This document shows, piece after piece, positions 1-6,621 of a stretch of DNA of 23,656 nt; position 1 is the stretch's first letter, and each line of letters opens with the position of its first letter. The notes below the pieces were generated by a model. The model did no database searches. It was not told the origin of the DNA and saw only the letters and a program-made list of their open reading frames with translations. Where the stretch lies: NCBI GenBank assembly GCA_964601735.1, contig CAZROO010000018.1, positions 1 through 23,656 of the forward strand, in the 5' to 3' direction. The position numbers were made by a program, and so were the translations under genes. The DNA comes from DATAJX01 sp964601735 (GTDB lineage: Bacteria > Pseudomonadota > Alphaproteobacteria > UBA2136 > UBA6156).

Positions 1-335
1 AAGTAAACCCAGCGAAATGAAGTTAGAATGAGTAATAAAAACAAAGGAGGCAGAAGAATTATAGCTATATCTCCACTGGTTGTTTCTACGAAAAATGACC
101 ACACTTCCTTGCAGGAGAGTAAACGTAAAGTATGCCCATCTGGTGTCGGGATTTCTTTACCTTCAGGCTCATTATTGGCTAAACAAGTTTTAGTTGTTGA
201 AACAAAATCGTCTTTAATTTCCCCAAAATTAAAGAATCCCGTTATGCACACCCATACTACACTTAAGACTATAAAAAGCCTTACCCAACCTAAACTAAGC
301 CCACTAATCTTCTTAAGATATTTTTCAATTCTCAT
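1..335 (-). CDS. Hypothetical membrane protein, partial (C-terminus beyond window)
   Basis: An open frame of 111 codons runs off the left edge. It starts at an ATG whose first base is 335, only three bases after the pdhC stop codon, so it is probably translated as the last visible gene of the pyruvate dehydrogenase operon. The product begins MRIEKYLKKISGLSLGW. It has one membrane segment at about residues 18-36, a roughly 55-residue hydrophilic stretch with two cysteines (in TKTCLAN and RLLSCKE), and a second membrane segment at about 90-107. This is the layout of a two-helix protein with a loop between the helices. The DNA is visibly AT-richer than pdhC. No family is recognised. A plus-strand frame over the same bases (28-372) is judged a shadow because it runs into pdhC antisense and lacks this membrane pattern. 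Confidence 0.6.
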   Translation of the reverse strand, partial: MRIEKYLKKISGLSLGWVRLFIVLSVVWVCITGFFNFGEIKDDFVSTTKTCLANNEPEGKEIPTPDGHTLRLLSCKEVWSFFVETTSGDIAIILLPPLFLLLILTSFRWVY

Positions 336-338
336 ATT

Positions 339-1562
339 CTACACCAACATCAGGCTGGGTTTTTCGAGATAGCCCTTGATGGCGCCGAGGAGTTCGGCGC
401 CGAGCGCGCCGTCGATGACGCGGTGGTCGACGCTGAGCGTGAGCGCGAGCATGTCGTTCTCATCGGCCTTGCCCACGGCGAGGATGGCGGCCTGCGGCGG
501 GTTGATGATGGCGGCGAATTCCTCGATGCCGTACATGCCGAGATTGCTGATGGAAAAGCTGCCGCCTTCGTACTGCTCGGGCTTGAGCTTGCCTTCGCGT
601 GCCTGGGCGGCGAGTTGCTTCACCTCGCCGGAAATCTGCACCAGCGATTTTTGGTCGGCATTGCGGACGATGGGCGTGATGAGGCCGCCTTCGATGGCGA
701 CCGCGACGGCCATATCGACGTTGCCGAACATCACCATGCTGTCGCCATTCCATGCGGCGTTGGCGGCGGGGTAATCGGCCAGCGCCAGCGCGCAGGCTTT
801 GACGATGAAATCGTTGACCGTGAGCTTCACGCCGCGCTTGGCGAGACCTTCGTTAAGGTCGGCACGCATGTCCATCAAACCGGAAATGTTGGCGCGCACT
901 TTAAGATAGAAGTGCGGCACGGTTTGCTTGCTGGCGGTGAGCTTATTGGCGATGGCTTTGCGCATCGGCGCAAGGCGCTCCACGGTATCGCCACGTCGGA
1001 CGATGCTGCGCGCGCCGCCGACGGCCTTATCCAAATCCTTCGCCGTGATGCGGCCATGCGGGCCGGTGCCTTGCACACTGTTCAGGTCGAGGCCTTTTTG
1101 CGACGCGAGGCGGCGGGCCAGCGGCGAGGCTTTGACACGAGCAGGCATCAGGTGACAGGTAACAGGCATCGGGGAGCTGGGTACAGGAACTAGGATAGGA
1201 GTTATTACTGGCTGCGGCATGGCGGCAGCTACTTCTTTTCCTGCTTCCTGTTGCCCGTTACCTGTCACCTGTTCCCTGGGTCTTGCTTTGCTCTTCGGCT
1301 TGTAATCGGCGGGGACGGTTTCGTCTTTTTTCTTCAGCACCGCGATGGGCTCGCCCACCTGCATGTCCGCACCAGGGATACCGATGAGGACGTGAATGAT
1401 GCCGTCGTCACTCGCCTCGACTTCCATCGTCGCCTTGTCGGTTTCGACCTCGGCGATGACGTCGCCGGCGCGGATCTCGTCGCCTTCCTTTTTAAGCCAT
1501 TTGGCCAGGCGCCCTTCCGTCATGGTCGGGGATAGTTGCGGCATGGTGACGTCGATGGGCAT
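339..1562 (-). CDS. pdhC: Pyruvate dehydrogenase E2, dihydrolipoamide acetyltransferase
   Basis: This is the E2 core of the pyruvate dehydrogenase complex. It transfers the acetyl group from lipoamide to CoA in the cytoplasm. The 407-residue protein has the standard order. A single N-terminal lipoyl domain (about 1-78) carries the lipoylated lysine at K43 in ETDKATMEVEA. A variable linker (79-142) follows, then a peripheral subunit-binding domain (about 143-180, ASPLARRLA and GTGPHGRI). The catalytic domain (about 192-407) has the active-site motif DHRVIDGA, with H380 and D384. It starts four bases after pdhB. The linker is unusual: residues 98-138 lie between and include two inverted copies of a heptanucleotide repeat, so part of it is repeat-derived rather than the usual Ala/Pro-rich hinge. 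Branched-chain or 2-oxoglutarate E2 is less likely, given the adjacent PDH-type E1 genes. Confidence 0.95.
   Translation of the reverse strand: MPIDVTMPQLSPTMTEGRLAKWLKKEGDEIRAGDVIAEVETDKATMEVEASDDGIIHVLIGIPGADMQVGEPIAVLKKKDETVPADYKPKSKARPREQVTGNGQQEAGKEVAAAMPQPVITPILVPVPSSPMPVTCHLMPARVKASPLARRLASQKGLDLNSVQGTGPHGRITAKDLDKAVGGARSIVRRGDTVERLAPMRKAIANKLTASKQTVPHFYLKVRANISGLMDMRADLNEGLAKRGVKLTVNDFIVKACALALADYPAANAAWNGDSMVMFGNVDMAVAVAIEGGLITPIVRNADQKSLVQISGEVKQLAAQAREGKLKPEQYEGGSFSISNLGMYGIEEFAAIINPPQAAILAVGKADENDMLALTLSVDHRVIDGALGAELLGAIKGYLEKPSLMLV
1149..1271. repeat. Inverted pair of CCTGTNN heptad repeats inside pdhC
   Basis: Bases 1149-1168 and 1252-1271 are 20-bp inverted copies with one mismatch, separated by 83 bases. 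Each arm is built from degenerate 7-bp units. On the plus strand the right side reads CCTGTTG, CCCGTTA, CCTGTCA, CCTGTTC (from 1247). The left arm is the same kind of unit in reverse orientation. The whole lies in frame within the pdhC linker (residues 98-138). The same unit recurs at 8511-8614 and 11699-11731. Confidence 0.8.
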
Positions 1563-1566
1563 GGGG

Positions 1567-2544
1567 TTATCCTACTAATTTTTTCACTTCGCGGACGATG
1601 TCGGCAACCTGCGGTACGCACAGAACTTCAAGGTTGCTCGCATACGGCAACGGCACCGGTAGTTGGCTGAGGCGCAGCACCGGCGCGTCGAGCTCGTCCC
1701 AGCATTTGTCGGAGATGGTCGCCATCACTTCGGCGCCCACGCCGGCTGCCGCCCAGGTTTCTTCCAGCACCACGGCGCGGTGGGTTTTGGAGACGCTGGC
1801 GACAATCGCATCAACATCGAGCGGGCGCAGGCTGCGCAGGTCGAGCACTTCGGCGTCGATGCCTTCCTTGGCCAATTCTTCTTCCGCCTGTTGGGCTTTG
1901 ACGGCCATCATGCTGTAGCCGATGATCGTCACTTGCGTGCCTTCTTTGGTGATTTTGGCCTTGCCGATGGGCAGGGTAAAATCGTCGCCTTCAGGCACTT
2001 CGCCGCTGTGGCCGTAGAGCACTTCATGCTCCAGGCACACCACCGGGGTGTTGTCGCGGATGGCGGCTTTGAGCAGGCCTTTGGCATCGGCGGGCGTACT
2101 GGGCGCGATGACCTTGAGGCCCGGGATGGACATGTACCACGCGGCGTAATCTTGCGAGTGCTGCGCGGCAACGTGCGCGGCCACGCCGTTGAGGCCGCGG
2201 AAGACGATAGGGCAACCGACCTTGCCGCCGGACATGTACAGCGTTTTGGCGGCACTGTTGATGATATGGTCTGTCGCCAGCATGGCGAAGTTCCAGGTCA
2301 TGTATTCCACAATCGGACGCAGGCCAGCCATAGCGGCGCCGACGGCGATACCGGTGAAGCCCAATTCCGCAATCGGCGTATCGACCACGCGTTGCGGGCC
2401 GAACTCCTGCACCATGCCCTGCGAACACTTGTAGGCGCCCTGGTAGTCGGCTACTTCTTCGCCCATCAGAAAGACGCTCGGGTCGCGGCGCATTTCTTCG
2501 CTCATGGCGTCTCTGATTGCTTCGCGGTAGGTTTGAATGGCCAT
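1567..2544 (-). CDS. pdhB: Pyruvate dehydrogenase E1 component, beta subunit
   Basis: This is the beta chain of the thiamine-diphosphate-dependent E1 heterotetramer that decarboxylates pyruvate and acetylates the E2 lipoyl arm. The 325-residue protein is full length for the family. MGEEVADYQGAYK comes near the start. The conserved glutamate that activates the cofactor sits at about E60 in DTPIAELGF. The active-site histidine is at about H129 in AAQHSQDYAAW, and a transketolase-type C-terminal domain follows from about residue 195. There is no N-terminal lipoyl domain, unlike the PdhB of many other alphaproteobacteria. One base separates the stop of the upstream membrane-protein gene from this ATG, and four bases separate its stop from pdhC, so it is very likely translationally coupled on both sides. 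Confidence 0.95.
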   Translation of the reverse strand: MAIQTYREAIRDAMSEEMRRDPSVFLMGEEVADYQGAYKCSQGMVQEFGPQRVVDTPIAELGFTGIAVGAAMAGLRPIVEYMTWNFAMLATDHIINSAAKTLYMSGGKVGCPIVFRGLNGVAAHVAAQHSQDYAAWYMSIPGLKVIAPSTPADAKGLLKAAIRDNTPVVCLEHEVLYGHSGEVPEGDDFTLPIGKAKITKEGTQVTIIGYSMMAVKAQQAEEELAKEGIDAEVLDLRSLRPLDVDAIVASVSKTHRAVVLEETWAAAGVGAEVMATISDKCWDELDAPVLRLSQLPVPLPYASNLEVLCVPQVADIVREVKKLVG

Positions 2545-2545
2545 G

Positions 2546-2962
2546 TTAGGCAGCCTTTCTGATTTTATTGACTCTATCGTTAACTAAATAAAATGCAGCG
2601 CAGTCGCAGAAACCGGCCAGAAGATAATTCCAGATATCGGCCATACTGCCCACTTCTCCCTTGAGAACAGGCAGTCCAACAGAAAAGCAAATCACGGACC
2701 AATAAAACCCTTTTACAACGAGAGGATCGTCAAACCATTTCCTTTTTCCGACGCAAAGTTGAATAATCAATACACCCAAAAGAGCTATCGGCAGATAAAA
2801 AACGGTCTTGAACATTTCATGTACCGACATGAAGTCCTTAACAGCATCGAGACCCCAGATGCTACCGGCTACGGCAACAATAACAATATAGAGAATCATT
2901 ACAATTGCCATATAAGCCTGGTTCAATAACGTACCCGTTAGGATGGAATAAAAATTTTTCAT
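2546..2962 (-). CDS. Hypothetical four-helix membrane protein
   Basis: The 138-residue protein has about four hydrophobic segments, at roughly 14-38, 52-70, 83-100 and 105-125. A short basic stretch (GKRKWFDD) sits between the second and third, and the tail is basic (NDRVNKIRKAA). The start ATG overlaps the stop of the upstream gene as ATGA, and the stop lies one base before pdhB, so it is embedded in the pdh operon. The DNA is AT-richer than pdhB and pdhC, like the partial gene at the left edge, which suggests later acquisition. I do not recognise a family. The context suggests co-expression with pyruvate dehydrogenase but gives no function. Confidence 0.75.
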   Translation of the reverse strand: MKNFYSILTGTLLNQAYMAIVMILYIVIVAVAGSIWGLDAVKDFMSVHEMFKTVFYLPIALLGVLIIQLCVGKRKWFDDPLVVKGFYWSVICFSVGLPVLKGEVGSMADIWNYLLAGFCDCAAFYLVNDRVNKIRKAA

Positions 2963-3417
2963 GCTGCTTTTACTATTTCATCAATAAAACTCGGACGGAA
3001 CTGGTCGCGGTTTTTGAGAATGAATTCGCGCACGGCTTTACGGGAGAGCAACTCGCACATGTCTTTTTCCCAGATAAGCCAGATACGCGGCGGCACGAGG
3101 TTGAGCGTGTGAAGTTGGTGTTCGCGCTCGAATAGGCGGCAGACGTTGTAAATGGCGATCTGGTACTTGGGCTGTGTGACCGCCGTGAGGTAGGTGTGCT
3201 CGGCGTTTTTATCGCCGACGATGGGGAGGGCCACTTTCAGCTTTTCGTACTCGTCGGAAAACTGGAGGAAAATTTTGAGGTGGGCGTCGGCCGCCGCCTG
3301 GCGCGCGGCCTTAGCGCTTTTACGCGCGGCATAGGCCGCAAAGGCCGCGGCGATGAGCGCGAACACCGCCGTCAGCGGCGCAGAGAGTTCCTGAAACAGG
3401 CTCCAGTATTGCAGCAT
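2959..3417 (-). CDS. Hypothetical protein with N-terminal membrane helix
   Basis: The 152-residue protein has a single strongly hydrophobic alanine-rich segment at about residues 12-30. A basic helical stretch follows (ARKSAKAARQAA), then a soluble domain of about 115 residues containing QFSDEYEKLKVALP and CRLFEREHQLH. The layout resembles a bitopic protein with a short N-terminus outside and a cytoplasmic domain that could form a coiled coil near the membrane. It overlaps the next gene by ATGA. Its ATG lies within the 10-bp repeat bordering the 201-bp element at 3420-3620. Before that insertion the ATG would have overlapped the stop of the SGNH gene. No family recognised. Confidence 0.75.
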   Translation of the reverse strand: MLQYWSLFQELSAPLTAVFALIAAAFAAYAARKSAKAARQAAADAHLKIFLQFSDEYEKLKVALPIVGDKNAEHTYLTAVTQPKYQIAIYNVCRLFEREHQLHTLNLVPPRIWLIWEKDMCELLSRKAVREFILKNRDQFRPSFIDEIVKAA

Positions 3418-3419
3418 TA

Positions 3420-3620
3420 AATCATCCCTTCGTCATTGCGAGCGCAGCGAAGCAATCTCATTAGTTTAGCTCCTCTGCCAAATCGCACCATTCAGGATTC
3501 ATTTCAACCAATATCATTGGTAACACCAGTATAAATGGTGGTGTTGTTTTGGTTGGTCACCATGTAGACGAATCCCGTCATTGAGATTGCTTCGCTACGC
3601 TCGCAATGACGAGTAATTTG
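3420..3620. mobile_element. MITE-like inverted-repeat element with flanking direct repeats
   Basis: Arms of 30 bp at 3431-3460 and 3582-3611 are reverse complements with a single mismatch (core CGTCATTGCGAGCG / GAAGCAATCTCA). They enclose a non-coding interior with no long frame. Just outside lie direct repeats of TGCAGCATTA at 3410-3419 and 3621-3630, which look like a target-site duplication. Deleting 3420-3630 joins the neighbouring genes as TAATG. A GTCATTGCGAG...GAAGCAATC core is a familiar kind of dispersed bacterial repeat. No transposase is encoded, so any movement would need one acting in trans. Confidence 0.7.
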
Positions 3621-3627
3621 TGCAGCA

Positions 3628-4248
3628 TTATTTGCCCTCTTTCAGCCAGCTGAGGTCGTCGAGCTTGTCGATGATGAGGTTGGCGAGTTTGTCGTAACCG
3701 GCTTCGTTCCAGTGCACGCCGTGGGCGCGGAGCTTTTTACTGCCGAAGCTGTCGTCCAGTTCCACGAACTCGGCTTGGTGCGCCTTGGCAGTTTGGCCGA
3801 TAAACTTGATGTGGTCGTCCAGCAGCGCCTTACGCACACCACCGCCATCTTCGTTGATAAAGTCCTCTTCGATATACATGCCCGGCGTGACGAGGAGCTG
3901 CGGGCAAATGGCCTTGAGTTTTTCCACCACCAGCGGCCAGTATTTAAGGCGGTGCGAATCGGACATTTTGGGTTGCTCGCCGGTCGGTTCGGTGTAGCGG
4001 GCGACGTCGTTGGTGGCGCAACCCAACACCACGATGTGCGGCCCGCGAATCAACAGCTCGCCCAGGCGGTAGCCGATGTCGCGGATAGTGTCGCCGCCAA
4101 CGCCGAGGTTGAACACGCGCCAGCCGGGCGCATCGGCACCGTGGTTGAAATCGAGTCTGTCGCGCAGGCGGCCGACCCAGCCGTCGAACCCACTGGCATC
4201 GCCCTCACCTTCGACGATGCTGTCGCCAATGCAAACGATGGTTTTCAC
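3628..4248 (-). CDS. SGNH/GDSL-type hydrolase with altered catalytic block V
   Basis: The 206-residue protein has the blocks of the SGNH esterase/lipase superfamily. Block I is CIGDSIVEGEGD with nucleophile S10. The block II glycine is in LGVGGDTI (G51), block III is GCATND (N80), and block V is HGVHWNEAGY with H179. The family normally has DxxH in block V. Here the aspartate position is H176, so the charge-relay acid is missing or replaced. There is no signal peptide, so it acts in the cytoplasm. The start is GTG at 4248, sharing one base with the pdhA stop (TAGTG). A GDSL hydrolase inside a pyruvate dehydrogenase operon is unexpected. Thioesterase or deacylase activity on acyl-CoA-like substrates is only a guess. 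Confidence 0.85.
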   Translation of the reverse strand: MKTIVCIGDSIVEGEGDASGFDGWVGRLRDRLDFNHGADAPGWRVFNLGVGGDTIRDIGYRLGELLIRGPHIVVLGCATNDVARYTEPTGEQPKMSDSHRLKYWPLVVEKLKAICPQLLVTPGMYIEEDFINEDGGGVRKALLDDHIKFIGQTAKAHQAEFVELDDSFGSKKLRAHGVHWNEAGYDKLANLIIDKLDDLSWLKEGK

Positions 4249-5282
4249 TACGGAGTAACATCCGTGTAGAGTTCGGACACATCGGCCAGCGGCGCGGTAG
4301 TGGCGGTTTCGGCCACCTGGGTGATGTAGGTTTTGATCTCTTCGTCCATCGCATCGAAATCCGCCGCCGGAAGATTGAGAGTCTCCATCAGGTACTTTTG
4401 CAGGCGGGCAATAGGGTCTCGGTGCTCGCGCACACCTTCGACGTCTTCGCGCGTGCGGTACTTGGCGGGGTCGCTCATGCTATGGCCTCGGTAGCGGTAG
4501 GTGTCGAGCTCCAGCACGTAGGGCCCCTTGCCGCTACGGCAGTGGTTGATGGCTTTTTTGAACGCCTTGTAGCTTTCGAGAAAATCCATGCCGTCGGCCT
4601 TGGCGCAGGCGATGCCGAAGGGTTCGCCGCGCTTGTAGAGGTCTCCCGCCGCGGCGCGCGGCACGCTGGTGCCCATGCCCCACTGGTTGTTTTCGATGAC
4701 GAATACCACCGGCAGTTGCCACAGTGCCGCCATGTTGAAGGCCTCGAAGGTCTGACCCGCGTTCATGGCACCGTCACCGATGAAAGTAAGACTGACGCGC
4801 TTCTCTTTTTTATACTTACTGGCAAAGGCCAAGCCTGCGCCCAGCGGCACCTGCGCGGCAACGATGCCATGACCGCCCCAGAAGCGTTTTTCGACGTCGA
4901 ACATATGCATGCTGCCACCCTTGCCTTTGGAAATGCCGATGGCACGGCCAGTAAGCTCACCCATTACCTGCTCGGCGGGCACGCCACACACCAGCGCATG
5001 CGCGTGGCAGCGGTAGCTGGTGATGACGTCGTCGCCCTTCTCGCTCGCCACCTTGGCGCCGACGGCCACCGCCTCCTGTCCGATATAGAGGTGGCAGAAT
5101 CCGGCAATTTGCCCCTGTTGATAGAGCGAAGCGGCTTTTTCCTCAAAGCGGCGGCAGGTAAGCATCTGCTTGTAAGCGGCCAGCAATTGCGCAGGCGTGA
5201 GCCCGAGCTCGATGTGCGGCGGCTGGCGGCCGCTGGAAGATTTATCGCCGACGACTTTTAACTTGGGTTCTGCGGGGGTCAT
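4248..5282 (-). CDS. pdhA: Pyruvate dehydrogenase E1 component, alpha subunit
   Basis: This is the alpha chain of E1, which binds thiamine diphosphate and starts pyruvate decarboxylation. The 344-residue protein has GFCHLYIGQEA (about 61-71) and the thiamine diphosphate motif from GDG (169-171) to NNQ (198-200). The loop TYRYRGHSMSDPAKYRTRE follows at about 261-279. The ATG at 5282 was chosen because it is the first ATG and because a separate 35-codon frame ends 13 bases upstream. TTG at 5336 would add 18 basic residues, and a GTG at 5309 is also open, so the start is not certain. No strong ribosome binding site precedes the ATG. The SGNH gene begins in its stop codon. The E3 gene is not in the window. 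Confidence 0.93.
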   Translation of the reverse strand: MTPAEPKLKVVGDKSSSGRQPPHIELGLTPAQLLAAYKQMLTCRRFEEKAASLYQQGQIAGFCHLYIGQEAVAVGAKVASEKGDDVITSYRCHAHALVCGVPAEQVMGELTGRAIGISKGKGGSMHMFDVEKRFWGGHGIVAAQVPLGAGLAFASKYKKEKRVSLTFIGDGAMNAGQTFEAFNMAALWQLPVVFVIENNQWGMGTSVPRAAAGDLYKRGEPFGIACAKADGMDFLESYKAFKKAINHCRSGKGPYVLELDTYRYRGHSMSDPAKYRTREDVEGVREHRDPIARLQKYLMETLNLPAADFDAMDEEIKTYITQVAETATTAPLADVSELYTDVTP

Positions 5283-5295
5283 GAGTTTTGGCCTG

Positions 5296-5403
5296 TTATT
5301 TGGCCGCACCTTGGTTCGGGAAGGCCGTTTGGGCAACCAAAAAAGATTGTGCGCCGCACATAAAAAGAACCGGCAAAACAGATATTTTCACCAGTAAATT
5401 CAT
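5296..5403 (-). CDS. Possible 35-residue secreted peptide upstream of pdhA
   Basis: A short frame starts at ATG 5403 and reads MNLLVKISVLPVLF followed by MCGAQSFLVAQTAF and a short polar tail. This is a plausible signal peptide with almost no mature part. It ends 13 bases before the preferred pdhA start. No clear ribosome binding site is visible, and a hairpin with a T-rich tail lies just upstream. It could be a leader peptide of the operon, a remnant, or chance. No family recognised. Confidence 0.3.
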   Translation of the reverse strand: MNLLVKISVLPVLFMCGAQSFLVAQTAFPNQGAAK

Positions 5404-5409
5404 ATAAAA

Positions 5410-5431
5410 CCGGCAAGTGTTCACTTGCCGG
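5410..5431. promoter_or_regulatory. Perfect 22-bp dyad upstream of pdhA
   Basis: CCGGCAAGTG, two bases, then CACTTGCCGG forms a perfect palindrome between the divergent frames at 5403 and 5494. Read on the minus strand it is a 9-bp stem with a four-base loop followed by TTTTAT, which fits a terminator or attenuator in front of the pdh operon. The perfect dyad also fits a protein-binding operator. The sequence alone does not decide between these. Confidence 0.5.
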
Positions 5432-5493
5432 GCATGGGCAATCCGCCTAAGGTGGTGGCATTTAATTGCAACATCTGAGCACGGAGTGCGCGT

Positions 5494-5613
5494 ATGAATA
5501 TCGCAGCTTCGGTGATTGCCGTTTTCGCCTCTTTCTGCATAGCCCTTTTGTTCGGATTTGCCGTCATCGCCTGTAAATGGCGCAAAGCCGTCCGGCACCG
5601 ACGAACGAAGTGA
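5494..5613 (+). CDS. Small single-helix membrane protein, 39 residues
   Basis: The frame starts at ATG 5494 and encodes a short polar start (MNIAAS), one hydrophobic helix of about 22 residues containing two cysteines (VFASFCIALL and VIACKW), and a strongly basic tail (KWRKAVRHRRTK). This is typical of a bitopic membrane peptide with a cytoplasmic C-terminus by the positive-inside rule. GGAG at 5483-5486 gives a ribosome binding site seven bases before the start. A strong hairpin begins at the stop codon, so the gene is a complete unit. No family recognised. Confidence 0.6.
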   Translation: MNIAASVIAVFASFCIALLFGFAVIACKWRKAVRHRRTK

Positions 5614-5646
5614 AGCCCACCCCTTGCCGGGGTGGGCTTCGCTTAT
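5612..5646 (+). terminator. Hairpin terminator after the 39-residue gene
   Basis: A perfect 12-bp stem (GAAGCCCACCCC / GGGGTGGGCTTC, 5612-5623 and 5629-5640) with a five-base loop overlaps the stop codon. It is followed by the weakly T-rich GCTTATT. It separates this gene from the methyltransferase that starts at 5659. Confidence 0.65.
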
Positions 5647-5658
5647 TAGGGTAGGCGC

Positions 5659-6483
5659 ATGCTGTTGTACAAAACCACTCTCGCCGCGCACCGCGCCGGC
5701 CAACTCCGCGCCAAGCTTGTAAAGCTGGTGTTCCGCAAACTCTGGGTCAAGGGTCCCTATCCCAAGCTTTGGGTGCTGCCAGGCGATACCATCGGCCGTG
5801 AAATCCTGACCCACGGACTGTTCGAAAAGGACGTACTGCTGGCCCTGCGCAACTTACTGAAAAAGCCTTTCTACAAAGGCGGCGTGCTGCTGGATGTGGG
5901 CGCCAACATCGGCAACCATACCGCGTTTCTGGCGCCGTTGTTCAAACGCGTGATGGCGTTTGAGCCAAACCCCCTGGTGTTCGGTATTTTGCAGGCCAAC
6001 ATCGCCGGCAACCGTTTGCAGAACGTAACGGCGGTGAACAAAGGCTTGGGCGCCAGGGCAGGCAAGCTGCGGTTTTACCAGAACCTGGACAACAACCTCG
6101 GCGCTTCCGGCTTTGTGAAGGGCAAGGGCAGCAAACCCGTGGGTACCTTTGAAGTGGCGGTGGGCGATGCCGAGCTCAAGCGGCTGGGCGTGAAGCCCGC
6201 CGATGTGCGCGCGGTGAAGATTGACGTGGAAGGACTGGAAACCCAGGTGATTGCAGGGCTCGCCACCACGCTGAAGAAAGGCCGCCCGCTGGTGATGTTT
6301 GAGGTGCTGGACGGTGCTCACGGCGGCAAGATTGTCGCCACGCTGGAAAAGCTGGGCTACGCGCACTTTTACGAACTGGTGGAAGAAAAAAGCTGGCACG
6401 GCAGCACCTGCCGCCTGCTGGAAGTGCGCCAGTTGGGCGACCGGTATTATGCGCTGGTCATCGCCAGCGCCAAGCCGCTTTAA
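5659..6483 (+). CDS. FkbM family S-adenosylmethionine-dependent methyltransferase
   Basis: The 274-residue protein has the FkbM methyltransferase signature. The SAM-binding glycine-rich loop is LLDVGANIGNHTAF (about 77-90). The acidic motif FEPNP (101-105) binds the ribose, and KIDVEGLE (187-194) is characteristic of this family. About 70 residues precede the catalytic fold (LYKTTLAAHRAG onward) and are basic and possibly membrane-associating. FkbM enzymes methylate hydroxyl groups on polyketides, glycans or lipids; the substrate cannot be inferred here because no glycan genes are adjacent. AGGGTAGG lies just upstream of the start. The gene converges on a lipoprotein gene, with a long hairpin element between the two. 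Confidence 0.88.
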   Translation: MLLYKTTLAAHRAGQLRAKLVKLVFRKLWVKGPYPKLWVLPGDTIGREILTHGLFEKDVLLALRNLLKKPFYKGGVLLDVGANIGNHTAFLAPLFKRVMAFEPNPLVFGILQANIAGNRLQNVTAVNKGLGARAGKLRFYQNLDNNLGASGFVKGKGSKPVGTFEVAVGDAELKRLGVKPADVRAVKIDVEGLETQVIAGLATTLKKGRPLVMFEVLDGAHGGKIVATLEKLGYAHFYELVEEKSWHGSTCRLLEVRQLGDRYYALVIASAKPL

Positions 6484-6501
6484 GCCGGAAAGTTACTAAA
6501 T

Positions 6502-6621
6502 AATTCGCTGGCCGCTGGTGATTTTTGGCTTTTGCGCCGGACGAGCACCGCAGCGTACACTTTTGGTACGTGAGGAGCACAGGCCAAGCAAAAGGCAAAA
6601 AGCGCCCCGGCCAATAGAATT
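6502..6621. repeat. Long hairpin element, copy 1 (120 bp)
   Basis: The element runs from AATTCGCTGG to CCGGCCAATAGAATT and folds back on itself. Its centre, GAGCACCGCAGCGTAC then seven bases then GTACGTGAGGAGCAC, is identical in copy 2 at 23024-23144. The outer arms differ from copy 2, but each copy keeps self-complementarity (here TTTTTGGCTTTTGC against GCAAAAGGCAAAAA). It sits between the convergent methyltransferase and lipoprotein genes and includes the last bases of the lipoprotein stop codon. It may also work as a bidirectional terminator. Confidence 0.8.

Noticed and set aside
28..372. Plus-strand frame of 114 codons at the left edge
   Set aside because: The minus strand holds a better frame with two membrane segments, coupled to pdhC; this frame runs into pdhC antisense.
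1142..1280. CRISPR-like array in the heptad repeats
   Set aside because: The units are seven bases long, degenerate and without spacers; there are no cas genes.
1663..2562. Long plus-strand frame of 299 codons
   Set aside because: It is antisense to pdhB and rich in His/Gly/Ala as expected for a shadow.
5404..5814. Upstream extension of the 35-codon frame to 172 codons
   Set aside because: It runs antisense through the FkbM gene, the 39-residue gene and the terminator; only the part from ATG 5403 looks like a signal peptide.
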